DNA of 48,184 nt from Microbacterium sp. UFMG61 (GCF_015354505.1 NZ_JACAFP010000003.1:1-48184); one strand, 5' to 3'. Shown: positions 39,830 to 48,134, numbered from the stretch's first letter. Numbers and translations are program-made. The notes: generated by a model not told the origin, from the sequence alone.

Positions 39830-40699
39830 ATGCGCCGCCTCACCCTGCCCGCCGTCGGCCTCCTCGGCGTCGCCGCCCTCGCCCTGACCGGCTGCCAGAG
39901 CCCGTCCGCCGAAGCGGCTCCTGCCGACCCGAACGCTCCGATCACGATCGCGACCCTTCCGGTCGGCGACGACCCCACGGCCGAGAACCCCGTCGAGGTC
40001 TTCGCCGAGATCACCGACGTGCCCGACTACCTGAGCGTCGTCGAGGCCATCCGCGCCGACCACGTCGACATCGGCATCATGAGCGGCTTCCCCTCGGCGC
40101 TCGCCGTGAACACGGGCGAGGTCGACGCACTCGTCGCGTTCCAGGGTGACGGCAAGCCCGTCTCGACCTGCGTCGTGCTGAACGATTCGCCGATCCAGAC
40201 CGTCGAGGACCTCGAGGGCACGACCGTCGCCTTCGCCGACCAGGCGTCGAGCTCGGGGTACTTCATGCCGGTGTACATGCTGCATGAGGCAGGCCTCGAG
40301 CAGGGCACCGACTACGAGGCGATCTTCGCGGGTGGACACGAGGGCAGCTTCGCGGCGCTCGAGCAGGGACAGGTGGATGCCGCCTGCACCGCCGTCATGC
40401 TGACCGAGCTCGGCGCGCCGATGTTCCCGTTCGCCGATGGCGAGTGGCGCGCGGTCGGCGAGAGCCCGGCGATGGACATTCAGGGTGCGGTGCTCGGTCG
40501 CCAGTCGCTGGATGCGGAGACGCGCAAGGTCATCCAGGACGGCATCGCCGAGGTCTTCTCGCCCGAGAACGCCGAGCGCCTCGGAGCATACGGCTCCTTC
40601 GCCGCCGCCGAGCAGACCACCGACCCCGAGTCCTCGTCGTTCGAGTCCTTCGCCGAGATCGCCGCGGTGGCCGGCGTCGAGCTCAAGGACCTGAAGTGA
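39830..40699 (+). CDS. phnD: Phosphate/phosphite/phosphonate ABC transporter substrate-binding lipoprotein (PhnD-like)
   Basis: A 289-residue binding protein with lipobox LTGC (Cys22), so a lipoprotein. The PhnD/PtxB landmarks are a beta strand ITIATLPVGDD, then SVVEAIRADHVDIGIMSGF and VEDLEGTTVAFADQASSSGY (phosphonate-group binding loop) and DAACTAVM. It is somewhat shorter than typical PhnD at the N-terminal lobe. ATG at 39830 has AAAGG upstream; the frame is open much further 5'. The ATPase gene overlaps as GTGA. Ligand cannot be told from sequence. Confidence 0.87.
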   Translation: MRRLTLPAVGLLGVAALALTGCQSPSAEAAPADPNAPITIATLPVGDDPTAENPVEVFAEITDVPDYLSVVEAIRADHVDIGIMSGFPSALAVNTGEVDALVAFQGDGKPVSTCVVLNDSPIQTVEDLEGTTVAFADQASSSGYFMPVYMLHEAGLEQGTDYEAIFAGGHEGSFAALEQGQVDAACTAVMLTELGAPMFPFADGEWRAVGESPAMDIQGAVLGRQSLDAETRKVIQDGIAEVFSPENAERLGAYGSFAAAEQTTDPESSSFESFAEIAAVAGVELKDLK

Positions 40700-41628
40700 C
40701 GAGTCCTGCCCCCACCGCCCTCGCATCGTCGGAAAACCCAGACGGTGCGTCCGCCGCACGGCGTGCCGCGTCGCGACGCGCCGCAACGGCATCCGATGGT
40801 CTGGGTTTTCCGACCACGGATGCAGTGGCGGATGCTGCGACGCCCCCCACCGCCGAACTGCGCCAGGCCCTGCCGCTCGTGACCGTGCGCGACCTCAGCG
40901 TCGCGTACGACACGACGACGGTGCTCGACGGCGTCGACCTCGACCTGTTCCCGGGCGAGATGGTCGCACTGCTCGGAGCATCCGGTTCGGGCAAGTCGAC
41001 GCTGATGCGCAGCCTCACCGGCTTCGCACCGATCTCGGCCGGATCCGTGCGGGTCGCGGGCCACGACGTCACGAATCTCGCGCGGGGCGAGCTCCGCACC
41101 CTGCGGTCGGACGTCGGGCAGGTGTTCCAGCAGTTCAACCTCATCCCGAGGCTCAGCGTGCTGACGAACGTGCTCACCGGTGCCCTGCACGGAGCGGGCG
41201 CGATCAACATGATCGGCGGCTTCTCGAGCGCACACCGTCGCCGCGCGCTCGAGCTGCTCGACCGGGTCGGCATCGCCCATAAGGCCGGCGAGCCCGCCCG
41301 CTCGCTCTCGGGCGGACAGCAGCAGCGCGTCGCGATCGCCCGCGCGCTCATGCAGCAACCGAAGGTGATCCTCGCCGACGAGCCCGTCGCATCGCTCGAT
41401 CCGAAGCTCGCCGACATCGTGCTCGAGCTGCTGCGCGAGATCGCCACCGAAGACGGCATCCCGGTGCTCGTCAGCCTGCACGTGCTGCCGCTCGCGCTCG
41501 CGCACAGCGACCGCATCATCGGTCTGCGGCACGGGCGGATGCTGGTCTCCGGCGTCACCTCGCAGCTGGATGCCGCGGCACTCGAGCCGCTCTACGACGA
41601 CGAGGAGCATGACGATGACGCTCACTGA
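40696..41628 (+). CDS. phnC: Phosphonate-type ABC transporter ATP-binding protein with an atypical N-terminal extension
   Basis: A 310-residue ABC ATPase: Walker A GASGSGKSTLM, Q-loop QVFQQFNLIPRL, signature LSGGQQQRVAIARAL and Walker B VILADEPVASLDPK. PhnC proteins usually start close to the first strand; here about 55 extra residues precede LVTVRDLSVAYD. Residues 12-39 of the extension are encoded by the palindrome 40730-40812. The GTG at 40696 overlaps the phnD-like stop (GTGA); a start after the palindrome is also possible because the extension is not a known domain. Confidence 0.88.
   Translation: MTSPAPTALASSENPDGASAARRAASRRAATASDGLGFPTTDAVADAATPPTAELRQALPLVTVRDLSVAYDTTTVLDGVDLDLFPGEMVALLGASGSGKSTLMRSLTGFAPISAGSVRVAGHDVTNLARGELRTLRSDVGQVFQQFNLIPRLSVLTNVLTGALHGAGAINMIGGFSSAHRRRALELLDRVGIAHKAGEPARSLSGGQQQRVAIARALMQQPKVILADEPVASLDPKLADIVLELLREIATEDGIPVLVSLHVLPLALAHSDRIIGLRHGRMLVSGVTSQLDAAALEPLYDDEEHDDDAH
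40730..40812. repeat. DGLGFP palindromic repeat element inside the phnC-like gene
   Basis: Perfect 14-bp inverted repeat CGGAAAACCCAGAC (40730-40743) / GTCTGGGTTTTCCG (40799-40812), 55-bp interior. The right arm with its flank matches GGAAAACCCAGACCATCG at 4996-5013 (inside the MFS gene), where only this arm is present. Read in the genes' frames both copies encode DGLGFP. Confidence 0.85.
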
Positions 41629-42532
41629 CCCGCACTTCTCCGGGCCGCGGTCCGCCGGGGCCGGCTCGACTGACCCGAGCTCCGCCGGGGAGGCTCCCGC
41701 TGACCCCCGGAAAGACCGTCCGACGACCCGCCCCGCGCTCGACGCCGCGGAGCGCTCGCGTCTCGAGCGTGCCTTCCGGGTGCCGCGGGCGAGGTTCCTC
41801 ATCGGACTCCCGATCGCCGCGCTGATCCTGATCTGGTCGTTCAACGGCGCAGGGTTCGACTTCATCAAGCTCGGCGACGGCGCGGTCAACATGGGCGAGT
41901 TCCTGTCGCGCCTGTTCCCGCCGGACTTCTCGAAGATCGGCATCATCCTCGCGCTGCTGCTCGAGACCTTCCAGATGGCGGTCGTCGGCACGGTGCTCGG
42001 TGCCGTGCTCTCGCTGTTCGCCGCGTTCGGGGCGTCGTCGAACATCGCACCGAAATGGGTCTACTACCCGACGCGGTGGGTGATGAAAATCATCCGCTCG
42101 GTGCCCGATCTCGTCTTCGCGCTCATGTTCGTCTCGGCCGTGGGACTCGGTCCGTTCGCCGGCATCCTGGCCATGACCCTCGGGTCCATCGGGTCGATCG
42201 GCAAGATCTTCGCCGAGGCCATGGAGCAGGTCGACCGCGGACCCGTCGTCGCCATGGAAGCGGTCGGAGCCTCGAAGAGGCAGGTCATCCAATACGGCAT
42301 CCTGCCGCAGAGCGCGCCGCTGCTCACCTCGTACACACTGCTGCTGTTCGAGGGCAACGTGCGTGGCGCGACCATCCTCGGCCTGGTCGGCGCCGGTGGC
42401 ATCGGTCTCGAGCTCACCACCGCGATGCGCATGTACGACTACGGCCACCTCAGCGCCATCATCATCTGCATCATCGTGCTCGTCACGCTGATCGACCAGG
42501 GCAGTGCCCTCATCCGAAGGAGAATCACATGA
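41615..42532 (+). CDS. phnE: Phosphonate-type ABC transporter permease (PhnE-like)
   Basis: A 305-residue permease with about six transmembrane helices and the family loop AMEQVDRGPVVAMEAVGASK, followed by RQVIQYGILPQ, that couples to the ATPase. The N-terminal ~40 residues are a Pro/Ser/Gly-rich extension. ATG at 41615 is chosen over 41609 because the GGAG at 41604-41607 is 7 nt before it. It overlaps the upstream ATPase end by 14 nt and the downstream phosphatase (ATGA). Confidence 0.87.
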   Translation: MTLTDPHFSGPRSAGAGSTDPSSAGEAPADPRKDRPTTRPALDAAERSRLERAFRVPRARFLIGLPIAALILIWSFNGAGFDFIKLGDGAVNMGEFLSRLFPPDFSKIGIILALLLETFQMAVVGTVLGAVLSLFAAFGASSNIAPKWVYYPTRWVMKIIRSVPDLVFALMFVSAVGLGPFAGILAMTLGSIGSIGKIFAEAMEQVDRGPVVAMEAVGASKRQVIQYGILPQSAPLLTSYTLLLFEGNVRGATILGLVGAGGIGLELTTAMRMYDYGHLSAIIICIIVLVTLIDQGSALIRRRIT

Positions 42533-43296
42533 CCATCGCCGACATCGACCTGGTGCTCAGCGCCCCCGTCAACCTGCGCGACCTCGGCGGAATCCCGATC
42601 GCCGGGGGCGAGCTGCGCGAGGGTCTCGCGATCCGCACGGATGACCTCGCGTACGTCACGACCGACATCGCGTCTCAGCTCGTCGCCGCCGGACTCACCG
42701 CCGTCATCGATCTGCGCTCTCCGTTGGAGGTGTCGGTCACCGGGCGCGGGCCGCTCGCCGACTACCCGGTCGCGTACCACCACCTGCCGCTGATCGCGGA
42801 TGTCGGTCGTTCGATGGGTGAAGGCGCGACGGAGCTCAGCCACGATGCGATGGGGCAGATGTACCTGCGCATGGTCGAGGTCGCGGCGCCGCAGCTCGTC
42901 ACCGCTCTCAACGTGATCGCCCACACCCCCGGGGTCGCGGCCTTCCACTGCGCGGCCGGGCGGGATCGCACGGGCGTACTCGCGGCCATGCTGCTGCTGG
43001 CCCTCGGCGCGGCGGACGACGACATCGTCGCCGACTACGCGTTGACCGGCGACAACATGGTCGCGATCATGCAGCGCACCGCTCCCGTGATGGGCGCGAT
43101 GTGGAAGGCGCTCGGCGTCGACGCGGACGCCGTCGCGTCGACGTCGTCGCTGCTCGAAGGCTCGATGGAGGTGTCGATGCGCACGCTGCTCGACACGCTT
43201 CGCGCGCAGCACGGCGATGCCCTCGCGCCGCTGCGGGCGGCTGGACTGTCGGATGCGACGATCAGCCGGCTGCGTGAGCGGGCGCTCGCCGCGTGA
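42529..43296 (+). CDS. Tyrosine-protein phosphatase-like enzyme (CX5R)
   Basis: A 255-residue member of the bacterial tyrosine phosphatase-like family (NLRDLGGIPIAGGELREGLAIR; ITAVIDLRSPLE-type strand), with the P-loop HCAAGRDRTG: Cys141 nucleophile and Arg147. These enzymes dephosphorylate phosphotyrosine, phosphoinositides or small phosphoesters. Being overlapped with a phosphonate-type uptake system suggests that it liberates phosphate from an imported ester rather than signalling, but that is inference. ATG overlaps the permease stop (ATGA), with AAGGAG 9 nt upstream. Confidence 0.87.
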   Translation: MTIADIDLVLSAPVNLRDLGGIPIAGGELREGLAIRTDDLAYVTTDIASQLVAAGLTAVIDLRSPLEVSVTGRGPLADYPVAYHHLPLIADVGRSMGEGATELSHDAMGQMYLRMVEVAAPQLVTALNVIAHTPGVAAFHCAAGRDRTGVLAAMLLLALGAADDDIVADYALTGDNMVAIMQRTAPVMGAMWKALGVDADAVASTSSLLEGSMEVSMRTLLDTLRAQHGDALAPLRAAGLSDATISRLRERALAA

Positions 43297-43919
43297 CGGT
43301 CGCCGAGGTGGATGCCGGGGCAGCGGTTCGCCGCCGCCCCGGTCGGCCACGCGATGAGGAGATGGACGGGCAGATCGTCGCTGCGACGCTCGAGATCATC
43401 GATGCGGGGCAGGACGTGACGGTCAGCCGCGTCGTCGCCGGCAGCGGGGTGAGTCGCGCCGCGCTGTACCGTCGGTGGCCGTCACTCACGACGCTGATCG
43501 CCGCGGCGCTCGACGTCGGCCGCACGATCCCGCCGGAGTACCCGGACGACGTGGACCTTCGAGACGCGCTCATCGACGGGTTCGGTCTGGGCGGCAGCAG
43601 CGTCGCGCTCGCGGTCTCGGGCTATTCGGAGGAGCGGTTCCGGCAGCGCATCCGCCTCGTGATGTCCGACCGGGCGCTGCAGAAGGCCTACTGGCAGTCG
43701 CATGTGTCACGGCGTCGGGTGCCGTTGCTGAACGCGCTGCGTTCGGGCATCGAGCGCGGCGAGCTGCGGGCCGATCTCGATGTCGAGGCCTGCTTCGACG
43801 CGATCGCCGGTACCGCGTACTACCAGATCGTCGTACGCGGCGACCGGATGGACGACCCGGCGGTCGCGGCTCGACTGCGGTCCGCCGTCGAGGTGGTCTG
43901 GCGCGGGATGGTTGCCTGA
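43293..43919 (+). CDS. TetR family regulator at the end of the phosphonate-type operon
   Basis: A 208-residue TetR regulator: DNA-binding domain at 15-70 (QIVAATLEIIDAGQDVTVSR, then GSGVSRAALYRRWPSLTTLI), and a TetR_C-like domain (IPPEYPDDVDLRDALIDGFG). Start GTG overlaps the phosphatase stop (GTGA). Being last in the operon it is likely co-regulated with the transport genes and may repress them when the substrate is absent. An operator is not obvious. Confidence 0.87.
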   Translation: MTVAEVDAGAAVRRRPGRPRDEEMDGQIVAATLEIIDAGQDVTVSRVVAGSGVSRAALYRRWPSLTTLIAAALDVGRTIPPEYPDDVDLRDALIDGFGLGGSSVALAVSGYSEERFRQRIRLVMSDRALQKAYWQSHVSRRRVPLLNALRSGIERGELRADLDVEACFDAIAGTAYYQIVVRGDRMDDPAVAARLRSAVEVVWRGMVA

Positions 43920-43954
43920 TCCGGGCGCGAACCCCGAGCGCCGGTCAGGGTGCT

Positions 43955-44031
43955 GTCGGGCGGAGTTCTCCCTGTTGGGCGGAGCCTTCTTCGACAGAGA
44001 TCCGCCCGACGCGGAGTTCTCCGCCCAACAG
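43955..44031. repeat. Intergenic palindrome, GGGCGGA family, copy 3 (interleaved arms)
   Basis: Two perfect inverted repeats are interleaved: GTCGGGCGGA (43955-43964) / TCCGCCCGAC (44001-44010), and CTGTTGGGCGGAG (43972-43984) / CTCCGCCCAACAG (44019-44031). Both cannot form simply at once. The element lies between the convergent tetR (plus) and MMPL (minus) genes and occupies almost the whole gap. Relatives are at 25542 and 27264. Confidence 0.85.
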
Positions 44032-44036
44032 GTGCG

Positions 44037-46577
44037 TCAGTGCTTCGCGGGCTTCTCGGCGTTCGCGACGACCGGCACCGCATCCGTCCGTACGCCGGGG
44101 TGGTCGCGCTCGAGCGCTGCACCTTCCATGTCGACGTTCGGGAGGATGCGGTCGAGCCACCGTGGCAGCCACCAGGCCGACCGGCCGAGCAGGTGCATGA
44201 GTGCCGGCATGAGCAGCATCCGCACGACGAAGGCGTCGAGCAGCACGCCGAAGGCGAGGCCGAAGCCGATCGAGCGGATGATGGTCGACTCCGAGAAGAT
44301 GAACCCGCCGAACACCGAGACCATGATGAGGGCTGCCGCGATCACGACCGACCGGCCGGCGCGGAAGCCCTGGGCGACGGCATCCCGTGCCGAGGCTCCG
44401 TGCACGTAGGCTTCGCGCATCCCCGAGGCGAGGAAGAGCTGGTAATCCATCGCCAACCCGAACAGGATGCCGACGAGGATCACCGGCAGGAAGCTCAGGA
44501 TCGGCCCCGTGCTGTGCAGGCCGATGAGGTCGGCGCCCCATCCCCACTGGAAGACCGCGACGATCAGGCCGTAGGTCGCGAACAGCGAGAGCACGAAGCC
44601 ACCGGTCGCGATGATCGGCACGAGCAGCGAGCGGAACACGACGATCATGATGAGCAGCGAGAGTCCGACGACGACCACGAGGTAGATCGGCAGCACTCCG
44701 GCGAGCGCCTCGGAGATGTCGATGTTGGTCGCGGCCTGCCCGGCGACGCCGAGCGTGATGCCGCCGTCGAGCTGCGGCAGAGCCCGGATGTCCTGCACGA
44801 GCCTCTCGGTCGACGCGCTGTTGGGGCCCTCGGCGGGAAGCACCTGGAACGCCAGCAGGGTGTTGTCGTCGGATGCCGCGACAGGGGCGACCGCGACGAC
44901 GTCATCCAGGTCGGAGATCTTCTGCGCGACCTCGACCTGGGTGGCGAGCAGATCGTCGTCGCTGACCGCGTCGTCGAGCGTCGCGGTGACGAGCAGCGGC
45001 CCGTTCGCGCCCTCGCCGAACTGCTCGTCGACGACGTGGAACGCCCGGTAGCTGGTCGAGTCCGAGGGCTCGCTCGCGCCGTCGGGGAGGCCGAGGCGCA
45101 TCGACATCGACGGGATAGCGACGATCAGCAGGGCGATCACGCTGACGAGCACGGTGACGATCGCGCGCAGCGTCGACATCTGCTTCACGGGCTTGCCCGC
45201 AGCGTGGGGCTGTCCGATCGTCGCGCGGGCCCTGCCGCTGAGCAGGCGGGTGCCGACGAGGCCGAGCACCGCGGGCGCGAGCGTGATGGCGACCAGCACT
45301 GCGACCGCGACGCAGACCGCGCCGACGGTGCCCATGAGTCCGAGGAACGGCACACCCGTCACATTGAGCGCGAGCAGTGCCACGATGACCGTGGCTCCGG
45401 CGAACACGACCGCGGTGCCCGAGGTGCCCGTGGCGAGGCCGATGGACTCGCGAACCGGAACACCGTTGAGCAGCTGCTTGCGGTGCCTGTTCACGATGAA
45501 GAGCGAGTAGTCGATGCCGACCGCGAGGCCGAGCATCACTCCGAGAACCGGAGTGACGGATGCCATGTCGACGACACCCGAGAAGGCGAGGGATGCGGTC
45601 ACGCCGACGCCCACGCCGACGACGGCGGTGACGATCGGGAGGGCGGCGCCGATCAGCGTGCCGAGCATCACGATCAGCACGACAGCGGCGAACGCGAGCC
45701 CGATGGCCTCGCCCACGCCGAAGATCTCGGGGACGCCCTGCGCGATGTCGGTGCCGAAGTCGACCTCGACGCCGTCGATCGGCGACGACTCGAAGTGCTC
45801 GATCGTGCCCTGCTTGACCTCTTCGGAGAGCTCGAGGCGGGGATCTTCGAACGAGACGTTGACGATCGCGGTGGCACCGTCGTCGGACACCACGCCGATG
45901 CCGTTCGTGAGGTCGAGGAGCGTCGAGCCGAGTTCGACCTGCTCGGCGTTGTCGTCGAGCTCGGCGCGCGAGTCGTCGATCGTCTTCTGCTGCGCGTCGA
46001 CCTCGGCGAGCTGGACGTTCAGTGCGGAGAGCTGCGCATCGAGGGCGGCGAGCTGCTCGGCGGGAGCGCCGCCTGCGTCGGCCTGGGAACGCGCGGCGGT
46101 GAGCTGTTCGAGACCGGCGTCGAGCTGAGCACGCCCGGCGTCGAGCTGGGCCTGGCCGGCATCCAGCTGCATGCGACCGTCGGCGATCTGTGACTCGCCG
46201 TCCGCCAGCTGCTGCGCCTGGTCTGCCTGCTGCTGCTGGGCGTCGAACGGGTCGACGACCGAGGCCACGCCGTCGAGGTCTTCTGCGCTCGCCGCGAGCT
46301 CAGCGATCTGCTGCCTCTGCTCATCGGTGAAGGCCGAGCCGTCGGTCGTCTGATAGACCACAGTGCCCGTTCCGCCGGCGGTGTCGGGCAGCTTCTCGGC
46401 CAGCTGGTCGGTGACTGCGCCCGAGGCGGTGCCCGGGATGTCGAAGCTGTTGCTCAGCGTGCCGCCGAGAGTGAGGAACGCGCCGACCCCCAGGCCGAGG
46501 ATCACGATCCACGAGACGATCACCGTCCACGCCTTGCGCGCAGCGAGGGAACCCAGACGGTAGAGCAGTGAAGCCAC
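44037..46577 (-). CDS. MMPL family (RND-type) transporter
   Basis: An 846-residue MMPL protein with about 12 transmembrane helices in two repeats. The first extracellular domain contains a coiled-coil insertion of heptad repeats (QLDAGQAQLDAGRAQLDAGL, residues about 135-165) from a 21-bp tandem repeat in the DNA (about 46110-46200). The intramembrane DY motif GIDYSLF follows helix 4; the second half has GLAMDYQLF. MMPL proteins export lipids or drugs using proton flux. GTG at 46577 with AAGGAG 9 nt upstream. Divergent from tetR at 46648. Confidence 0.92.
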   Translation of the reverse strand: MASLLYRLGSLAARKAWTVIVSWIVILGLGVGAFLTLGGTLSNSFDIPGTASGAVTDQLAEKLPDTAGGTGTVVYQTTDGSAFTDEQRQQIAELAASAEDLDGVASVVDPFDAQQQQADQAQQLADGESQIADGRMQLDAGQAQLDAGRAQLDAGLEQLTAARSQADAGGAPAEQLAALDAQLSALNVQLAEVDAQQKTIDDSRAELDDNAEQVELGSTLLDLTNGIGVVSDDGATAIVNVSFEDPRLELSEEVKQGTIEHFESSPIDGVEVDFGTDIAQGVPEIFGVGEAIGLAFAAVVLIVMLGTLIGAALPIVTAVVGVGVGVTASLAFSGVVDMASVTPVLGVMLGLAVGIDYSLFIVNRHRKQLLNGVPVRESIGLATGTSGTAVVFAGATVIVALLALNVTGVPFLGLMGTVGAVCVAVAVLVAITLAPAVLGLVGTRLLSGRARATIGQPHAAGKPVKQMSTLRAIVTVLVSVIALLIVAIPSMSMRLGLPDGASEPSDSTSYRAFHVVDEQFGEGANGPLLVTATLDDAVSDDDLLATQVEVAQKISDLDDVVAVAPVAASDDNTLLAFQVLPAEGPNSASTERLVQDIRALPQLDGGITLGVAGQAATNIDISEALAGVLPIYLVVVVGLSLLIMIVVFRSLLVPIIATGGFVLSLFATYGLIVAVFQWGWGADLIGLHSTGPILSFLPVILVGILFGLAMDYQLFLASGMREAYVHGASARDAVAQGFRAGRSVVIAAALIMVSVFGGFIFSESTIIRSIGFGLAFGVLLDAFVVRMLLMPALMHLLGRSAWWLPRWLDRILPNVDMEGAALERDHPGVRTDAVPVVANAEKPAKH

Positions 46578-46598
46578 GAATCATCTCCTTCAGACTCC

Positions 46599-46641
46599 TA
46601 GATCATACGGTGCGTATCGTCTAGCGTTCTGTGGTTATCCT
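46599..46641. promoter_or_regulatory. TetR operator between the MMPL and tetR genes
   Basis: A 25-bp palindrome at 46599-46623: TAGA (46599-46602), ATACG (46605-46609), GTG, CGTAT (46613-46617), TCTA (46620-46623), 9 of 11 bases paired in each arm. It lies just upstream of the -10 hexamer TATCCT (46636-46641) of tetR and 22 bp from the MMPL start, so one repressor could control both. Confidence 0.85.
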
Positions 46642-46647
46642 GAACGG

Positions 46648-47220
46648 GTGGTGAACGAGCATCGGAGCGGACCCGTGCGCAGCACGGCTGCGCGCGAGGC
46701 GATTCTCGACGCGACGTCGCGTCTGTTCCACAACCAGGGGTACGACAGGCTCACGATCGAGGGCATCGCGAAGGAGGCCGGCGTCGGCAAGCAGACCATC
46801 TACCGGTGGTGGCCGTCGCGCGGAGCCCTGATCGGCGAGTGCCTTGCGGAGGGGCGTCTGATCCCCGTCGACTTCATCGTCCCCGATACCGGAGACCTCG
46901 CCGCCGACGTCGAGACCTGGCTGCGCAGCGTGCTCTCGATCCTCGAAGCGCCCGAGGGAGGCGCCCTGCTGCGATCCCTTGTCGCGGCGGCCACCGAGGA
47001 TGCCGGGGTCGGCGCCCATCTCGGAGAAAGCTTGGGCGTCGAGAAGTACCTGACGCAGCGACTGCGCGGCGGCATCCGTGACGGGCAGCTCGCGGAGGAC
47101 GCTCCTGTCGAACAGCTCGGACGAGCGATCCTCGGCGCGATCATCGTCGAGTCGCTCGGCCGAGAAGAGCACGATCCCGAGTCGATCGTGCAGCTGAGCC
47201 GCTACCTGTTCTCCCGATAG
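46648..47220 (+). CDS. TetR family repressor of the MMPL exporter
   Basis: A 190-residue TetR regulator: DNA-binding domain (REAILDATSRLFHNQGYDRL, then IAKEAGVGKQTIYRWWPSRG) with the characteristic TIYRWWPSRGAL recognition helix of the TetR_C_11/AcrR group; C-terminal ligand domain. The GTG start lies 6 nt after the -10 hexamer TATCCT, so leaderless. It most likely represses itself and the divergent MMPL gene through the palindrome at 46599-46623. Confidence 0.9.
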   Translation: MVNEHRSGPVRSTAAREAILDATSRLFHNQGYDRLTIEGIAKEAGVGKQTIYRWWPSRGALIGECLAEGRLIPVDFIVPDTGDLAADVETWLRSVLSILEAPEGGALLRSLVAAATEDAGVGAHLGESLGVEKYLTQRLRGGIRDGQLAEDAPVEQLGRAILGAIIVESLGREEHDPESIVQLSRYLFSR

Positions 47221-47223
47221 TCC

Positions 47224-47303
47224 GCCTCACCGCGCCACCGCGCCACCGCTTCATCCCGCGACTGCCTCACCGCGCCACCGCGCCACCGCTTCATCCCGCG
47301 ACC
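47224..47303. repeat. 40-bp tandem duplication between convergent genes
   Basis: The 40-bp unit at 47224-47263 is repeated at 47264-47303 with one difference (CTCACCGCGCCACCGCGCCA core). The second copy runs through the stop codon of the DUF2786 gene (47291-47293). Confidence 0.9.
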
Positions 47304-47998
47304 GCCGCCTGACCTCCTGTCCGCGCGTCCAGGCCTGATCGGTGCCCGAATGCGAACGATGTCGCATCTGCGCCGCGTCGCGCTCGGGCTGACTTCGTCG
47401 CCAGCGCGTCGACCGCGGCATCCACCCGGCTTCTTCGCGAGACGAGCACGAGCTCGGTGCCGGCGCCGCTCTCGTCGATGACGGCGCGTCTGCTCTCGGC
47501 GATGCGACTCATGGCGCCCGCCGCGAATCCGCGGAGGAACCCGCTGCGAGCACGCCGCTTCACCCCTTCGCGTTGCTCGACGTAGAAGTGGCGGTGCTCG
47601 AGCCACCAGCTGCGCATCGCGACCATCGCCTGCACCTCCAGGCTGGCTGTCAGCGTCTGCGCCTGGCGCACGTCGGATTCGTGCCCGACCAGCAGCAGGC
47701 CCGCGATCGGCGGATACTCGGCAAGAAGCGGCCGCACGACCCCGAGCGCGCTGGCGACGCCGATGCCGATCTCGCGGAGATCCTTGGCGTAGACGCCGCG
47801 GAACAGCATCCGTTCTGTGACGATCTGCTCCTTCGTCTGGCCCAGTCGCCCCCGCCGTTCGTCGATCTGCGCCTGTTCGATCCCGTATTTCACGATGAGT
47901 CGCTCGGCGTGCTCGGTCAGAGCCTCGGCCTCTTCGGGCGTGGTGCTCTCGGCCTTGGCGAGCAGCTTGGCGATGAGGTCGAGTTTGGCTTCGGTCAT
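47291..47998 (-). CDS. DUF2786 domain protein
   Basis: A 235-residue protein. Residues 5-45 (KLLAKAESTTPEEAEALTEH, then AERLIVKYGI) are the DUF2786 signature, found in bacterial and phage proteins of unknown function and sometimes fused to nuclease or SprT-like domains. The central segment (120-170) has VRQAQTLTASLEVQAMVAMR and a basic motif (REGVKRRARSGFLRGFAAG). The C-terminal ~30 residues are Ala/Arg-rich and probably flexible. ATG at 47998 with AAGGGGGATG upstream. Confidence 0.85.
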   Translation of the reverse strand: MTEAKLDLIAKLLAKAESTTPEEAEALTEHAERLIVKYGIEQAQIDERRGRLGQTKEQIVTERMLFRGVYAKDLREIGIGVASALGVVRPLLAEYPPIAGLLLVGHESDVRQAQTLTASLEVQAMVAMRSWWLEHRHFYVEQREGVKRRARSGFLRGFAAGAMSRIAESRRAVIDESGAGTELVLVSRRSRVDAAVDALATKSARARRGADATSFAFGHRSGLDARTGGQAAVAG

Positions 47999-48134
47999 GG
48001 CATCCCCCTTGGGTTCGTGATGCCGTGAATCCTTCGCGGGGGTACCTACATTGCAAGGCCGAATTCCGGGGTGTGTGGACGAACCCAGATCACGGATGCC
48101 GGTGCAGGAGAGGACGCCGGCGTGTGGCCGGGCC

